Assembly: GCF_900116495.1 (NCBI RefSeq)
Contig: NZ_FPAY01000004.1
Location: forward strand, 186,001 to 250,000
Direction of reading: 5' to 3'
Length of the DNA: 64,000 bases
Source of the DNA: Arthrobacter sp. ov118
GTDB taxonomy: Bacteria > Actinomycetota > Actinomycetes > Actinomycetales > Micrococcaceae
This document shows, one piece after another, positions 16,740 through 25,578 of the stretch (the stretch's first letter is position 1; the number at the start of each line of letters is the position of its first letter). The notes below the pieces were generated by a model, which searched no databases, was not told the origin of the DNA, and saw only the letters and a program-made list of their open reading frames with translations. The position numbers and the translations under genes are program-made.

Positions 16740-17307
16740 GCTCACCCCCACCCCCGGACAGACGGTCGGGCCGTTCTACGGCTACGCCTTGCCCTACCCT
16801 AAGGACCGCGAGCTGCTGGCCCCCGGATCCCCGGGCTCCATCCGACTCCAGGGCACCGTGTACGACGGCGCCGGCCACCCGATCCCCGACGCGCTCCTGG
16901 AAATCTGGCAGGCGGACGCGGACGGCTTGGTCCCGCAGCGCACCGGATCCCTGGTCCGGGACGGCTACACCTTCACCGGTTTTGGCCGCAGCGCCGTCGG
17001 CAACACCGGCGCCTTCACCTTCACCACGGTAAACCCGGGACCCACCGAGCCCGGTGCCGCGCCCTTCATCGCGGTGGCCGTGTTCGCCCGCGGCCTGATG
17101 AACCGGCTCTTCACCCGGGTCTACCTGCCGGAGGACGAGGCGGCCCTGGCCAAGGATCCGCTGCTCAGCTCGCTGGAACCGGACCGCCGCCAAACCCTGA
17201 TCGCACGCCGGGATCCCGACGGCGGACTGACCTGGGACATCCGCCTCCAGGGCGACGGCGAGACAGTGTTCCTGGATTTCAGCGGCCCCGAGGGTGCCCC
17301 GAAGTGA
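16732..17307 (+). CDS. pcaG: Protocatechuate 3,4-dioxygenase alpha subunit
   Basis: A 191-residue non-catalytic partner of PcaH with the shared opening LTPTPGQTVGPFYGYALPY and core ALLEIWQADADGL. ATG 16732 is chosen over ATG 16726 because GAAGGAG at 16719-16725 then has correct spacing. The iron-ligand Tyr/His set of the beta subunit is not conserved, as usual (FIAVAVFARGLMNRLFTRVY replaces the His-x-His strand). It overlaps both pcaH and pcaB. Confidence 0.92.
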   Translation: MSKLTPTPGQTVGPFYGYALPYPKDRELLAPGSPGSIRLQGTVYDGAGHPIPDALLEIWQADADGLVPQRTGSLVRDGYTFTGFGRSAVGNTGAFTFTTVNPGPTEPGAAPFIAVAVFARGLMNRLFTRVYLPEDEAALAKDPLLSSLEPDRRQTLIARRDPDGGLTWDIRLQGDGETVFLDFSGPEGAPK

Positions 17308-18821
17308 CCTCCTTCGAAACCGATTGCGACGCCGGCCTGCTGAGCCCTGTGTCGGCGTCGCCTCTGGTGGCAGCGCTGACGGGGGACCGTGCGGTGCTCG
17401 CAGCTCTCCTGAAGGTCGAGGCTGCCTGGGCCGCGGTCCTGGACGATGCGGGCCTCGCCCCGGCCGGCTCCGCCGCATTGGTGGCAGCCGCCGCGGACGT
17501 GCAGCGGTACGACGTGGCGGGCATCGCCGTGCGCGCACAGGGCGGCGGCAACCCCGTCATCCCGCTGCTCGCTGACCTCCGCGAACAAGTCAGGGCCCTC
17601 GACACCGATAGTCTTGGCGCCGTGCAGGCCGTCCACACCTCATTGACCAGCCAGGACGTCCTCGACTCCGCCCTGATGGTGCTGGCCGCCGGGGCAATCC
17701 GCGAACTCCGCTCCGAACTCACCGCTGCGACGTCCGCCCTCGCCGGCCTGGCCGGGGCCCATGCCCAGACCCTCTGCGTGGGCCGCAGCCTGACGCAACA
17801 CTCGCTGCCCTTCAGCTTCGGGCTGAGGGCGGCGCAGTGGTTCGCCGGGCTGGCCGCAGCCGCCCGCCGCCTCGAAGCCCTCGAACTGCCGGTGCAGACC
17901 GGTGGCGCCGCCGGCACCCTCGCCGCCGGTACCCTGCTGACGGGAAAGTTGGGGCTGACCGGAGGAACAGGGCCGCTGACCCCGTTTGACCTCGCGGACC
18001 GGCTGGCCGCCCGCCTGGGCCTCGCCGCCGTTCCGGCTCCCTGGCACACCAACCGCCTTGCCGTGACCTCGCTCGGCGACGCACTGGCCGCCGTGACGGA
18101 CGCGGCCGGAAAGATCGCCGCGGACGTCCTGTTCCTGAGCCGGCCGGAAGTGGCCGAACTGGCGGAACCGCGTGCCACGGGACGGGGCGTATCCTCGGCC
18201 ATGCCGCACAAACAGAACCCCGTGCTGTCCGTGCTGATCCGCAGTGCCGCCCTGCAGGCCCCGGCCCTGGCCGCGCAGCTGCACCTCGCGGCCGCCAATT
18301 TCAACGATGAACGCCCCGACGGCGCCTGGCACACAGAATGGGCGGCCCTGCGCCAGCTCCTGAGGCTGGCACTCGGAGCGGCGGGACAGCTCCGCGAACT
18401 TGCCGAGGGCCTGCAGGTCTACCCCGCGGCCATGCGCCGCAACCTCGAGCTCGCGGGCCCGCTGCTGCTCTCCGAAGCCGTCAACGCCGCCGTTGCGCCG
18501 CTACTGGATTCCGCCCGCAGCGCGGAGGGCGCCGGCCCCAGCTCCGGCCGGACCGGCAAACAACAACTGCAGAACGTGGTGGACCGGACGCTCCGGGCAC
18601 CAGCCGCGGAACAGGCGGCCACCTACCGGAAACTGCTCCGCGAAGCCGTCCCTGAAGAACTGCTGGCCGACGCCCGGATTGAGGAGCTTCTGGACCCGGC
18701 CAACTACATCGGCCAGGCAACAGCCATCACCAACCGAATTCTCGCTGCCTACCCGGAATTCACCGCCCGCCCGGCCGGCGCCGCCGCCCGCCCACCCCGA
18801 AACGGAGCTTCCCGTGGCTAG
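17304..18821 (+). CDS. pcaB: 3-carboxy-cis,cis-muconate cycloisomerase
   Basis: A 505-residue fumarase/aspartase-superfamily enzyme forming gamma-carboxymuconolactone. It has the signature SSAMPHKQNPVLS near residue 300 and the helical core VHTSLTSQDVLDSALM. It starts with a GTG that overlaps the pcaG stop as GTGA (17304-17307) and ends 8 bases inside pcaD. The C-terminal tail after AYPEFTA is Ala/Pro-rich. Family identity is clear from the signature and the operon. Confidence 0.92.
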   Translation: MTSFETDCDAGLLSPVSASPLVAALTGDRAVLAALLKVEAAWAAVLDDAGLAPAGSAALVAAAADVQRYDVAGIAVRAQGGGNPVIPLLADLREQVRALDTDSLGAVQAVHTSLTSQDVLDSALMVLAAGAIRELRSELTAATSALAGLAGAHAQTLCVGRSLTQHSLPFSFGLRAAQWFAGLAAAARRLEALELPVQTGGAAGTLAAGTLLTGKLGLTGGTGPLTPFDLADRLAARLGLAAVPAPWHTNRLAVTSLGDALAAVTDAAGKIAADVLFLSRPEVAELAEPRATGRGVSSAMPHKQNPVLSVLIRSAALQAPALAAQLHLAAANFNDERPDGAWHTEWAALRQLLRLALGAAGQLRELAEGLQVYPAAMRRNLELAGPLLLSEAVNAAVAPLLDSARSAEGAGPSSGRTGKQQLQNVVDRTLRAPAAEQAATYRKLLREAVPEELLADARIEELLDPANYIGQATAITNRILAAYPEFTARPAGAAARPPRNGASRG

Positions 18822-19632
18822 ACCCACCGTCAAAGCAGTCCTGCTCTCCCCCCAGCGCCCGCTTGGCGAGAAACCCCTCCTCATTGTGGGGCCCTCGCTC
18901 GGCACGTCCTCCCTGCTCTGGAACCAGGCCGGTGCCGCGCTCGGCAACGACGTCGACGTCGTCGCCTGGGACCTGCCCGGACACGGCGTCTCGCCCGCGG
19001 CCAAGGAAACCTTCACCGTCGCCGAACTCGCCGACGCCGTGATCGCCCTGATCGATTCCATCGCCCCGGGGACTCGTTTCCACTATGCCGGGGTGTCCCT
19101 GGGCGCGGCCACGGGCCTGCAACTGGCCATCAAGCACGGTGACCGGCTCAAAAGCCTTTCGGTGCAGTGTTCCGGCGCGAAGCTCGGCACCCCCGAAGGC
19201 TGGCTGGAGCGCGCCGAAACCGTGCGCACCCAGGGAACCCCGGTGATGATCCAGGGCTCGGCGCAGCGCTGGTTCGCGCCGGGGTTCATGGACCGCCAGC
19301 CGGAGGCCAGCAGCCGGCTCCTGCACACGCTCCGGGACGCGGACCGCTTCAGCTACGCCTTCTGCTGCGAAGCGCTGGCCGGTTTCGACGTGCGGGACCA
19401 GCTCGGCACCATCCAGGTCCCCACCCAGGTGGTTGCCGGCGTCCTGGATTCAGTGGCCCCGCCGTCGATGGCCGAGGAAGTGGCGGCCGGCATCACCTCC
19501 GGAGGCGGCACCGCCACGGCAGTGAGCCTGGAGGGCGTGGCACACCTGGCGCCGTTTGAGGCGCCCGGCCACGTTGCCGAGCTGCTGAAGAGCCTCATTG
19601 CCTGGACCGAAACCCGGGGAGCGGCCGAATGA
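18814..19632 (+). CDS. pcaD: 3-oxoadipate enol-lactonase
   Basis: A 272-residue alpha/beta hydrolase. The nucleophile elbow is GVSLGAA, the oxyanion region is LLIVGPSLGTSSLLW, and the catalytic His lies in GVAHLAPFEAP. It hydrolyses 3-oxoadipate enol-lactone to 3-oxoadipate. The GTG at 18814 has CGGAG upstream; the longer ORF is a pcaB shadow. It is followed by pcaC with an ATGA overlap. In many actinobacteria these two proteins are fused as PcaL in the same order; here they are separate. Confidence 0.92.
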   Translation: MARPTVKAVLLSPQRPLGEKPLLIVGPSLGTSSLLWNQAGAALGNDVDVVAWDLPGHGVSPAAKETFTVAELADAVIALIDSIAPGTRFHYAGVSLGAATGLQLAIKHGDRLKSLSVQCSGAKLGTPEGWLERAETVRTQGTPVMIQGSAQRWFAPGFMDRQPEASSRLLHTLRDADRFSYAFCCEALAGFDVRDQLGTIQVPTQVVAGVLDSVAPPSMAEEVAAGITSGGGTATAVSLEGVAHLAPFEAPGHVAELLKSLIAWTETRGAAE

Positions 19633-20084
19633 CCGGCCTCGAGCGGCACGGGGCAGTCCAGCCCGGCGCGACCAGCCAGGAAATTTACGACGGCGGCATG
19701 AAAGTGCGCCGCGAGGTCCTCGGTGCCGAGCACGTGGACCGCGCCAACGCCAACAAGGATTCCTTCACCGAGGACTTCCAGGACATGATCACCCGGATCG
19801 CATGGGGCGGCATCTGGACCCGGCCCGGGATCAGCCGCCAGATGCGCTCGGCCGTCACCATTACCGCCATGGTGGCGCACGGTCACTGGGAAGAACTGGC
19901 CATGCACATCCGCGCCGCCGTCACCAACGGCCTGAGCCGGGACGAGATCAAGGAAATCCTGCTCCAGACCGCCATCTACTGCGGGGTCCCCTCCGCCAAC
20001 ACCGCCTTCAAGACTGCCCAGCAGGTCTTCCGTTCCATGGACGAGACCGCCAGGGGCGACACAGAAACGGACAAAACTTCATGA
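19629..20084 (+). CDS. pcaC: 4-carboxymuconolactone decarboxylase
   Basis: A 151-residue member of the AhpD-like carboxymuconolactone decarboxylase family. It has REVLGAEHVDRANA, DMITRIAWGGIWTRPGIS and the conserved helix AMVAHGHWEELAMHIRAAVTN with the catalytic His. It decarboxylates gamma-carboxymuconolactone to the enol-lactone used by PcaD. It is coupled on both sides by ATGA overlaps (19629-19632 and 20081-20084). Confidence 0.92.
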   Translation: MTGLERHGAVQPGATSQEIYDGGMKVRREVLGAEHVDRANANKDSFTEDFQDMITRIAWGGIWTRPGISRQMRSAVTITAMVAHGHWEELAMHIRAAVTNGLSRDEIKEILLQTAIYCGVPSANTAFKTAQQVFRSMDETARGDTETDKTS

Positions 20085-21307
20085 ACCACGCATTTATTTA
20101 CGACGCCGTGCGGACGCCGTTCGGCAAGTTCGGCTCCGGCCTCGCCGCAGTCCGCCCGGATGACCTCGCCGCGCATGTCATCGGCGAGATCGTAAAGCGC
20201 GCCCCCGGGCTCGACGTCGAGCGGATTGACGAGGTGGTGTTCGGCAATGCCAACGGCGCCGGGGAGGAAAACCGCAACGTCGCCCGGATGGGCACCCTCC
20301 TGGCCGGCCTGCCCGTCTCCATCCCCGGCACCACGGTCAACCGGCTGTGCGGCTCGTCGCTGGACGCGGCGATCATCGCGTCCCGGCAGATCAACACCGG
20401 CGACGCCGAGCTGATGCTGATCGGCGGGGCCGAGTCCATGTCCCGCGCTCCCTGGGTGTTGCCCAAGACGGAGAAGCCCTACCCGGCCGGGGACCTGACC
20501 CTGGCCTCCACCACGCTGGGCTGGCGGCTCGTGAACAAGGCCATGCCGAAGGAATGGACCATCTCCCTCGGCGAGGCCACGGAAAGGCTGGCGGAGAAGC
20601 ACGGCGTGACCCGCGAGGCGCAGGACGAGTTTGCCGCCAACTCCCACAATCTGTCCGCCGCGGCCTGGGACGAGGGCTTCTACGACAACCTCGTGGCCCC
20701 GGTCCCGGGCACGGACCTGGTCCGCGACGAAGGAATCCGCGCCGGCTCCTCGGCCGAAAAGCTCGCGGGACTGAAGACCGTGTTCCGGACCGAGAACGGC
20801 ACCGTCACCGCCGGGAACGCGTCCCCGCTCTCCGACGGCGCCTCCGCGGCGTGGCTCGGCTCCGAGAACGCCGCCGGGCTGCTCGGTCTGGAGCCGCTGG
20901 CCCGCGTCGCCGGCCGCGGCGCGCACGCCAACGACCCCCAATACTTCGGCTACGCCCCGGTGGAGGCCGCGAACAAGGCCCTCGCGAAGGCCGGCATCGG
21001 CTGGGACCAGGTGGGCGCCGTCGAACTTAACGAGGCCTTCGCCGCGCAGTCTCTGGCCTGCATCAACGCCTGGGGCATCGACCCCGTGATCGTGAACCGG
21101 CACGGTGGCGCGATCGCCATGGGCCACCCGCTCGGCGCCTCCGGCGCCCGGATCCTCGGCACCCTTGCCCGGTCCCTGCAGGCCTCCGGTGAGCGCTGGG
21201 GCGTCGCCGCGATCTGCATCGGCGTCGGCCAGGGCCTGGCCGTGGTGCTTGAAAACGTCACCGCTTCCGCCACATCCGGCATCAGCACCAGCAACGGAAA
21301 GGCATAG
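20081..21307 (+). CDS. pcaF: 3-oxoadipyl-CoA thiolase
   Basis: A 408-residue thiolase. The acyl-accepting Cys90 lies in NRLCGSSLDA, the catalytic His region is GGAIAMGHPLGASGA, and the second Cys is in ICIGVGQGLAV. It splits 3-oxoadipyl-CoA into succinyl-CoA and acetyl-CoA, the last step of the beta-ketoadipate pathway. ATG 20081 overlaps the pcaC stop; the longer ORF upstream is a shadow of pcaC. The C-terminal SATSGISTSNGKA extends slightly beyond the usual thiolase end. Confidence 0.92.
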   Translation: MNHAFIYDAVRTPFGKFGSGLAAVRPDDLAAHVIGEIVKRAPGLDVERIDEVVFGNANGAGEENRNVARMGTLLAGLPVSIPGTTVNRLCGSSLDAAIIASRQINTGDAELMLIGGAESMSRAPWVLPKTEKPYPAGDLTLASTTLGWRLVNKAMPKEWTISLGEATERLAEKHGVTREAQDEFAANSHNLSAAAWDEGFYDNLVAPVPGTDLVRDEGIRAGSSAEKLAGLKTVFRTENGTVTAGNASPLSDGASAAWLGSENAAGLLGLEPLARVAGRGAHANDPQYFGYAPVEAANKALAKAGIGWDQVGAVELNEAFAAQSLACINAWGIDPVIVNRHGGAIAMGHPLGASGARILGTLARSLQASGERWGVAAICIGVGQGLAVVLENVTASATSGISTSNGKA

Positions 21308-21309
21308 CC

Positions 21310-21969
21310 ATGCTGAATTTCCTTGACACTGTTGGCGAGGCTGTCGCCGGCATTAAGGACGGCTCCACCGTCATGATCGGCGGGTTCGGCAACGCCGGCC
21401 AGCCGTTCGAACTCATTGACGCGCTGCTGGACGGCGGCGCCACAGGCCTGACCGTGGTGAACAACAACGCCGGCCAGGGCGACCAGGGCCTGGCCCTGCT
21501 GATCAAGGAGGGCCGGGTGAGGAAGATGATCTGCTCCTTCCCCCGGCAGTCCGACTCCTGGCACTTCGACGAGAAGTACCGCGCCGGGCAGATCGAGCTC
21601 GAACTCGTTCCGCAGGGCAACCTCGCCGAGCGGATCCGCGCCGCCGGCGCCGGGATCGGCGGGTTCTTCACGCCCACCGGCTACGGCACCATGCTGGCCG
21701 AGGGCAAGGAAACCCGGATCCTCGACGGCCGCGGCCAGGTGTTCGAGACCCCCATCCACGCCGACGTCGCCCTCATCAAGGCGCTGACAGCGGACGGCAC
21801 GGGCAACCTCGTCTACCGCAAGACCGCCCGGAACTTCGGCCCCATCATGGCCGCCGCGGCGAAACACACCATCGCCCAGGTGTCCGAGATCGTCCCCACC
21901 GGCGGCCTGGACCCGGAGAACATCGTCACCCCGGGGATCTACGTCAACAGCATTGTGAAGGTGGCCTGA
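21310..21969 (+). CDS. pcaI: 3-oxoadipate CoA-transferase subunit A
   Basis: A 219-residue SCOT-type alpha subunit. The opening is VGEAVAGIKDGSTVMIGGFGNAG and the CoA-binding region is GGFFTPTGYGTMLAEGKETR. With PcaJ it moves CoA from succinyl-CoA to 3-oxoadipate. It has AAAGG before the ATG, is 2 bases from pcaF and 1 base from pcaJ, and is clearly part of the same operon. Confidence 0.92.
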   Translation: MLNFLDTVGEAVAGIKDGSTVMIGGFGNAGQPFELIDALLDGGATGLTVVNNNAGQGDQGLALLIKEGRVRKMICSFPRQSDSWHFDEKYRAGQIELELVPQGNLAERIRAAGAGIGGFFTPTGYGTMLAEGKETRILDGRGQVFETPIHADVALIKALTADGTGNLVYRKTARNFGPIMAAAAKHTIAQVSEIVPTGGLDPENIVTPGIYVNSIVKVA

Positions 21970-21970
21970 G

Positions 21971-22687
21971 ATGAGCATCGAGTCCAACAGCCAGACCGGC
22001 ACCCAGGCCGGCATTCGGACCGGGATCCAGAGCTCGGACACGCCGCTGGGCCGGGACGACCTCGCCCGCCTCGTGGCCCGTGACATCAAGCCCGGGTCAT
22101 TCGTGAACCTCGGCATCGGCCAGCCCACCCTGGTCTCGAACTACCTCGAGCCGGAGCAGAACATCACGCTCCACACCGAGAACGGGATGCTCGGCATGGG
22201 ACCTGTTGCCACCGGCGGCCAGATCGACGGCGATCTCATCAACGCCGGCAAGATCCCGGTGACCGAGCTGCCCGGCGCGTCCTACTTCCACCACGCGGAC
22301 TCGTTCGCGATCATGCGCGGCGGACACCTGGACATCTGTGTACTCGGCGCCTTTCAGGTCTCGGCGACCGGGGACCTGGCCAACTGGCACACCGGCGCCC
22401 CGGACGCCATCCCCGCGGTCGGCGGCGCGATGGACCTCGCCACCGGAGCGAAGGACGTCTTCGTCATGATGACGCTCCTGACCCGGGACGGCGCGTCCAA
22501 GATCGTGGAAGCCTGCACCTACCCGATCACCGGCATCGGCTGCGTGACCCGGGTCTACACCGACAAGGCCGTCTTCCTCACCGGACCCGACGGCGTCCAG
22601 GTCCGGGAGACCTTCGGGTGCACCCTCGAGGAACTCCAGGACATGGTCCCCGTGCCGCTGAAGGCCGCGTCCGCGGACGGAAGCTGA
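21971..22687 (+). CDS. pcaJ: 3-oxoadipate CoA-transferase subunit B
   Basis: A 238-residue SCOT-type beta subunit. The catalytic Glu70 is in LHTENGMLG and the motif GSFVNLGIGQPTLV precedes it. Residues 7-20 form an unusual extension, QTGTQAGIRTGIQ, encoded by three degenerate 12-base units (21992-22027). It is the last structural gene of the pca operon, with the PcaR-like regulator 72 bases downstream on the same strand. Confidence 0.92.
   Translation: MSIESNSQTGTQAGIRTGIQSSDTPLGRDDLARLVARDIKPGSFVNLGIGQPTLVSNYLEPEQNITLHTENGMLGMGPVATGGQIDGDLINAGKIPVTELPGASYFHHADSFAIMRGGHLDICVLGAFQVSATGDLANWHTGAPDAIPAVGGAMDLATGAKDVFVMMTLLTRDGASKIVEACTYPITGIGCVTRVYTDKAVFLTGPDGVQVRETFGCTLEELQDMVPVPLKAASADGS
21992..22027 (+). 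repeat. Degenerate 12-bp tandem repeat in the pcaJ N-terminus
   Basis: Three units, CAGACCGGCACC, CAGGCCGGCATT and CGGACCGGGATC, encode QTGT-QAGI-RTGI. They fall in a poorly conserved N-terminal extension, consistent with in-frame slippage that lengthened the protein. Confidence 0.6.
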
Positions 22688-22759
22688 CGGCCCTGCGAAG
22701 GGGTTGCCAGCGCGGAGTACCCTCGCACGGATAAAGTGATGCGGGACCGGGAGGCAAGA

Positions 22760-23566
22760 ATGATTGAGGCAGCAAAGAGTGGCGGTGCGCCCGCGGCCAG
22801 CGACCAGTATGTGCAGTCGTTGGCACGCGGGCTCGCCGTGATCCGTGCCTTCGACACCGAACACCCCAAAATGACCCTGACCGAGGTCGCGGCCCGGACT
22901 GAACTGACCCGGGCCACGGCGCGGCGGTTCCTGCACACCCTCGTGGAGCTGGGCTATGTCCGCACCGACGGCAAAATCTTCGCCCTAACCGCCAAAGTGC
23001 TGCAGCTCGGCTACGCCTACTTGTCCGGGCTGTCCCTGCCGCAGCTCGCCCAGCCCCACCTGGAGGAGCTCTCGCTCGAACTGGGGGAGTCGACGTCGGC
23101 CGCGGTGCTCGAAGGCACCGACATTGCTTACATCGCCCGGGTTTCCACCCGGCGGATCATGACGGTCGGGATCACGGTGGGCACCCGGTTCCCCGCCTAC
23201 GCGACCTCGATGGGCAGGGTGCTGCTCGCGGCCCTGCCGCCGGCAAAGCTGGACGACTACCTCGCGGCGGCCCAGATTCGGCCGCTCACTCCCGGAGCAA
23301 TCGGCACGCGAGCGGCCCTCCTGGCCGAACTGGACAAGGTCCGTGCCCAGGGCTGGTGCCTGCTGAACCAGGAACTGGAGCTGGGACTGATGTCCGTCGC
23401 GGCGCCCGTCCACGACGGGCCCAAAGTTGTCGCGGCCGTGAACGTCTCGCTGCAGGCCCAGACGGTGTCTGCACAGCCCGACCCCGAGGGCTACCTCAGG
23501 ATGGTCCGCGAGGCGACGCTGGCCACGGCGGAACTCATCTCCGGGGACTTGACCTCCGGCCGGTAG
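22760..23566 (+). CDS. pcaR: IclR-family regulator, PcaR-like
   Basis: A 268-residue regulator with a winged HTH (YVQSLARGLAVIRAFDTEHPKMTLTEVAARTELTRATARRFLHTL) and an effector domain containing STSAAVLEGTDIAYIARVSTRRIM and GWCLLNQELELGLMSVAAPV. This matches the PcaR/PcaU/PobR subgroup that senses aromatic acids or 3-oxoadipate. ATG 22760 is preferred over GTG 22736 because GGGAGG lies 6 bases upstream. It lies just after pcaJ, so it probably regulates the pca genes; activation by 3-oxoadipate is inferred from the family. Confidence 0.88.
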   Translation: MIEAAKSGGAPAASDQYVQSLARGLAVIRAFDTEHPKMTLTEVAARTELTRATARRFLHTLVELGYVRTDGKIFALTAKVLQLGYAYLSGLSLPQLAQPHLEELSLELGESTSAAVLEGTDIAYIARVSTRRIMTVGITVGTRFPAYATSMGRVLLAALPPAKLDDYLAAAQIRPLTPGAIGTRAALLAELDKVRAQGWCLLNQELELGLMSVAAPVHDGPKVVAAVNVSLQAQTVSAQPDPEGYLRMVREATLATAELISGDLTSGR

Positions 23567-23677
23567 CGCCTCCAGCCGCGCTGTCCTGCCGTTTTTCTGG
23601 TGTCAGTGCGGCTAGGATTTCACTGGCTAGGATGTCGCAGCCTGGCACCTTCCGCACACCTGCCCGCAAAGGACGCC

Positions 23678-24610
23678 ATGCCCGAGAACAATACGACACC
23701 TTCACGACGCGCCGCTGTGGTCATCAACCCCGCGAAGTCGGTGGGCGAAGCTCTGAAGGGCGCCATCTTCCGGCTTTGCGAAACGCAGGGGTGGGCGGAA
23801 CCGCTCTGGCTCGAAACCACCGTGGAGGATCCCGGTGTCGGCCAGACGCGCGAAGCCCTTGAGGCCGGGGTCGACGTGGTCATCGCCGCCGGCGGCGACG
23901 GCACGGTCCGTTGCGTGGCGGAAGTGCTCGCCGGCACCGGAACGCCGATCGGACTTGTGCCGCTGGGGACCGGCAACCTTCTGGCCCGCAACTTGGGCGT
24001 TGACATCAGCGACCCGGTTTCCGCCTGCTTCGACGTACTGAACGGCAGTGAACAGGCGGTGGACGTGGTCACGGCCCAGCTGGACGGCTCGCAGCACGAG
24101 CAGGTCTTCCTCGTGATGGCGGGGCTGGGGTACGACGCCGCCATCATGGCGGACACCGTGGATGTCCTCAAGGACCGGATGGGCTGGCTCGCCTACGTGG
24201 AGGCCGGCATCCGGAAACTGCCCGGAAAACCCGTCAAGGCGACGATCAGTGTCGACGGCGGCCACCCCATCCATCGCCGGGTCCGCAGCGTCATGATCGG
24301 CAACTGCGGCCGGATCATGGGTGGGGTCGAAATCTTCCCGGAGGCCAAAATCGACGACGGGATCCTCGACTTGCTGGTCCTTGCGCCGCGCGGGAGGTTC
24401 GGCTGGCTGGGCGTCGTTGCGGGCATTTTCGGCAGCAACAAACGCGAGACCGAATCCGTGGAGTACTTCCGGGGCGGCGTGGCGGAGATCCGCCTGGAAG
24501 TCGAACAGGAATTCCAGTTGGACGGCGACCACTTGGGCACCGGAAAGCGCCTGACCGTGCGCGCGGAACCGGACGCCTTGAAGATCCGGATGACCGCACC
24601 GAAGGACTAA
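23678..24610 (+). CDS. Diacylglycerol/lipid kinase family protein
   Basis: A 310-residue DagK/YegS-type kinase. The opening is RRAAVVINPAKS, the nucleotide motif is IAAGGDGTVRCVAEVL, and the substrate-side motif is LVPLGTGNLLARNLG. The C-terminal beta-sandwich includes MIGNCGRIMGGVEIFPEAKIDDGILDLLV. It phosphorylates a lipid alcohol, perhaps diacylglycerol, at the inner face of the membrane. ATG 23678 follows AAAGGA; the earlier ATG adds an unrelated 26 residues. It converges on the ACT-domain gene. Confidence 0.87.
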   Translation: MPENNTTPSRRAAVVINPAKSVGEALKGAIFRLCETQGWAEPLWLETTVEDPGVGQTREALEAGVDVVIAAGGDGTVRCVAEVLAGTGTPIGLVPLGTGNLLARNLGVDISDPVSACFDVLNGSEQAVDVVTAQLDGSQHEQVFLVMAGLGYDAAIMADTVDVLKDRMGWLAYVEAGIRKLPGKPVKATISVDGGHPIHRRVRSVMIGNCGRIMGGVEIFPEAKIDDGILDLLVLAPRGRFGWLGVVAGIFGSNKRETESVEYFRGGVAEIRLEVEQEFQLDGDHLGTGKRLTVRAEPDALKIRMTAPKD

Positions 24611-24624
24611 CGCACCGCTGCTGG

Positions 24625-25494
24625 CTACAGGGCGGCCGGCCGGTGCGCCAGGATTTCGGCGAGTTCGGCCAGCCGATGCGCGCGGGCGGACTCGGCCGGT
24701 GTGAACGGCTCGCCGGGCCGGTAAAACGTAATCGGCCCATGCCATGCCGTCGGGATTCTCAGGACTGTTCCGTCCCCGCCCGCAGCAGCCGGTGCCTCGG
24801 CGCTGCCGGCCGGCTGTCCCGGAAGGATCCGGGCCCGCAGCAGTTCCGCGACGGCCAGCGGCAGCTCATCCGGGTTGGCGGCGATCCGGGCAGCCAGGCT
24901 CAGGGCCCCGGTTTGTCCGTCGGCCATGGCCAGGGCAGTGGTTGGCCAGACGTGCGGATCCACCCCGCCGCCCGCGCGCAGCGTGCGGAGCAGCTCGGAC
25001 TCACGGACTTCACCCGGCGCGGAGAGCACGAACTCGTCCAGCACGCCGCCGGCCACGGGATGGACGTGGATGCTGAGGATGTTCGTGTCCAGTCCGGCCA
25101 GGGCCTGCGTGAGCTTCTGCAGCGACCCGGGTTTGTCTCTGAGCACGGTCCGCGCCCGCCACAGGGCGGGCGCGGCAACCAGCCGTTTACGGTGCCGCAG
25201 GGCCGGTGCGTGCAGCCAGCCCCGGAGCATCCGTGCTGCCGATGGTTCGGCAACCCAGATCACGAGGATGGTCGCAGTCATGGTCAGCACCAGGACCTTG
25301 GCGACATAGGGCAGGTGCGTGCCCACCACGGCCGCATGCACCAGCAACTCGATCGGCAGCATCACGGCGATATTGGCCAGGGTCAGCCGCGCCTTGGTCG
25401 GTTCGGGCATCTGGCCGCAGACTTCGCAGCTCAATTCGGAGGTGGCCGGAGACTGGGCTTTGCTATCTCTTTTGCTGCGGGCTGGGTGCGTCAT
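24625..25494 (-). CDS. ACT-domain-containing membrane protein
   Basis: A 289-residue protein. Residues 1-30 are polar and include a CEVCG pair. Residues 38-85 hold two transmembrane helices (LTLANIAVMLPIELLVHAAVVG and VAKVLVLTMTATILVIWVA). Residues from about 115 hold an ACT-like ligand domain (RTVLRDKPGSLQKLTQALAGLDTNILSIHVHPV). The C-terminal part is a second small domain of unknown type. It may sense an amino acid at the membrane. It lies downstream of mscL on the same strand with 84 bases between. Confidence 0.7.
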   Translation of the reverse strand: MTHPARSKRDSKAQSPATSELSCEVCGQMPEPTKARLTLANIAVMLPIELLVHAAVVGTHLPYVAKVLVLTMTATILVIWVAEPSAARMLRGWLHAPALRHRKRLVAAPALWRARTVLRDKPGSLQKLTQALAGLDTNILSIHVHPVAGGVLDEFVLSAPGEVRESELLRTLRAGGGVDPHVWPTTALAMADGQTGALSLAARIAANPDELPLAVAELLRARILPGQPAGSAEAPAAAGGDGTVLRIPTAWHGPITFYRPGEPFTPAESARAHRLAELAEILAHRPAAL

Positions 25495-25578
25495 GCTCCC
25501 ATGATTCCCGCTGGCTGTTTCGGCAGGATTGCGGCCCGGTGACGGTTAGGAACCGCCCGAGGGCCGCCGCTGGCGCGG

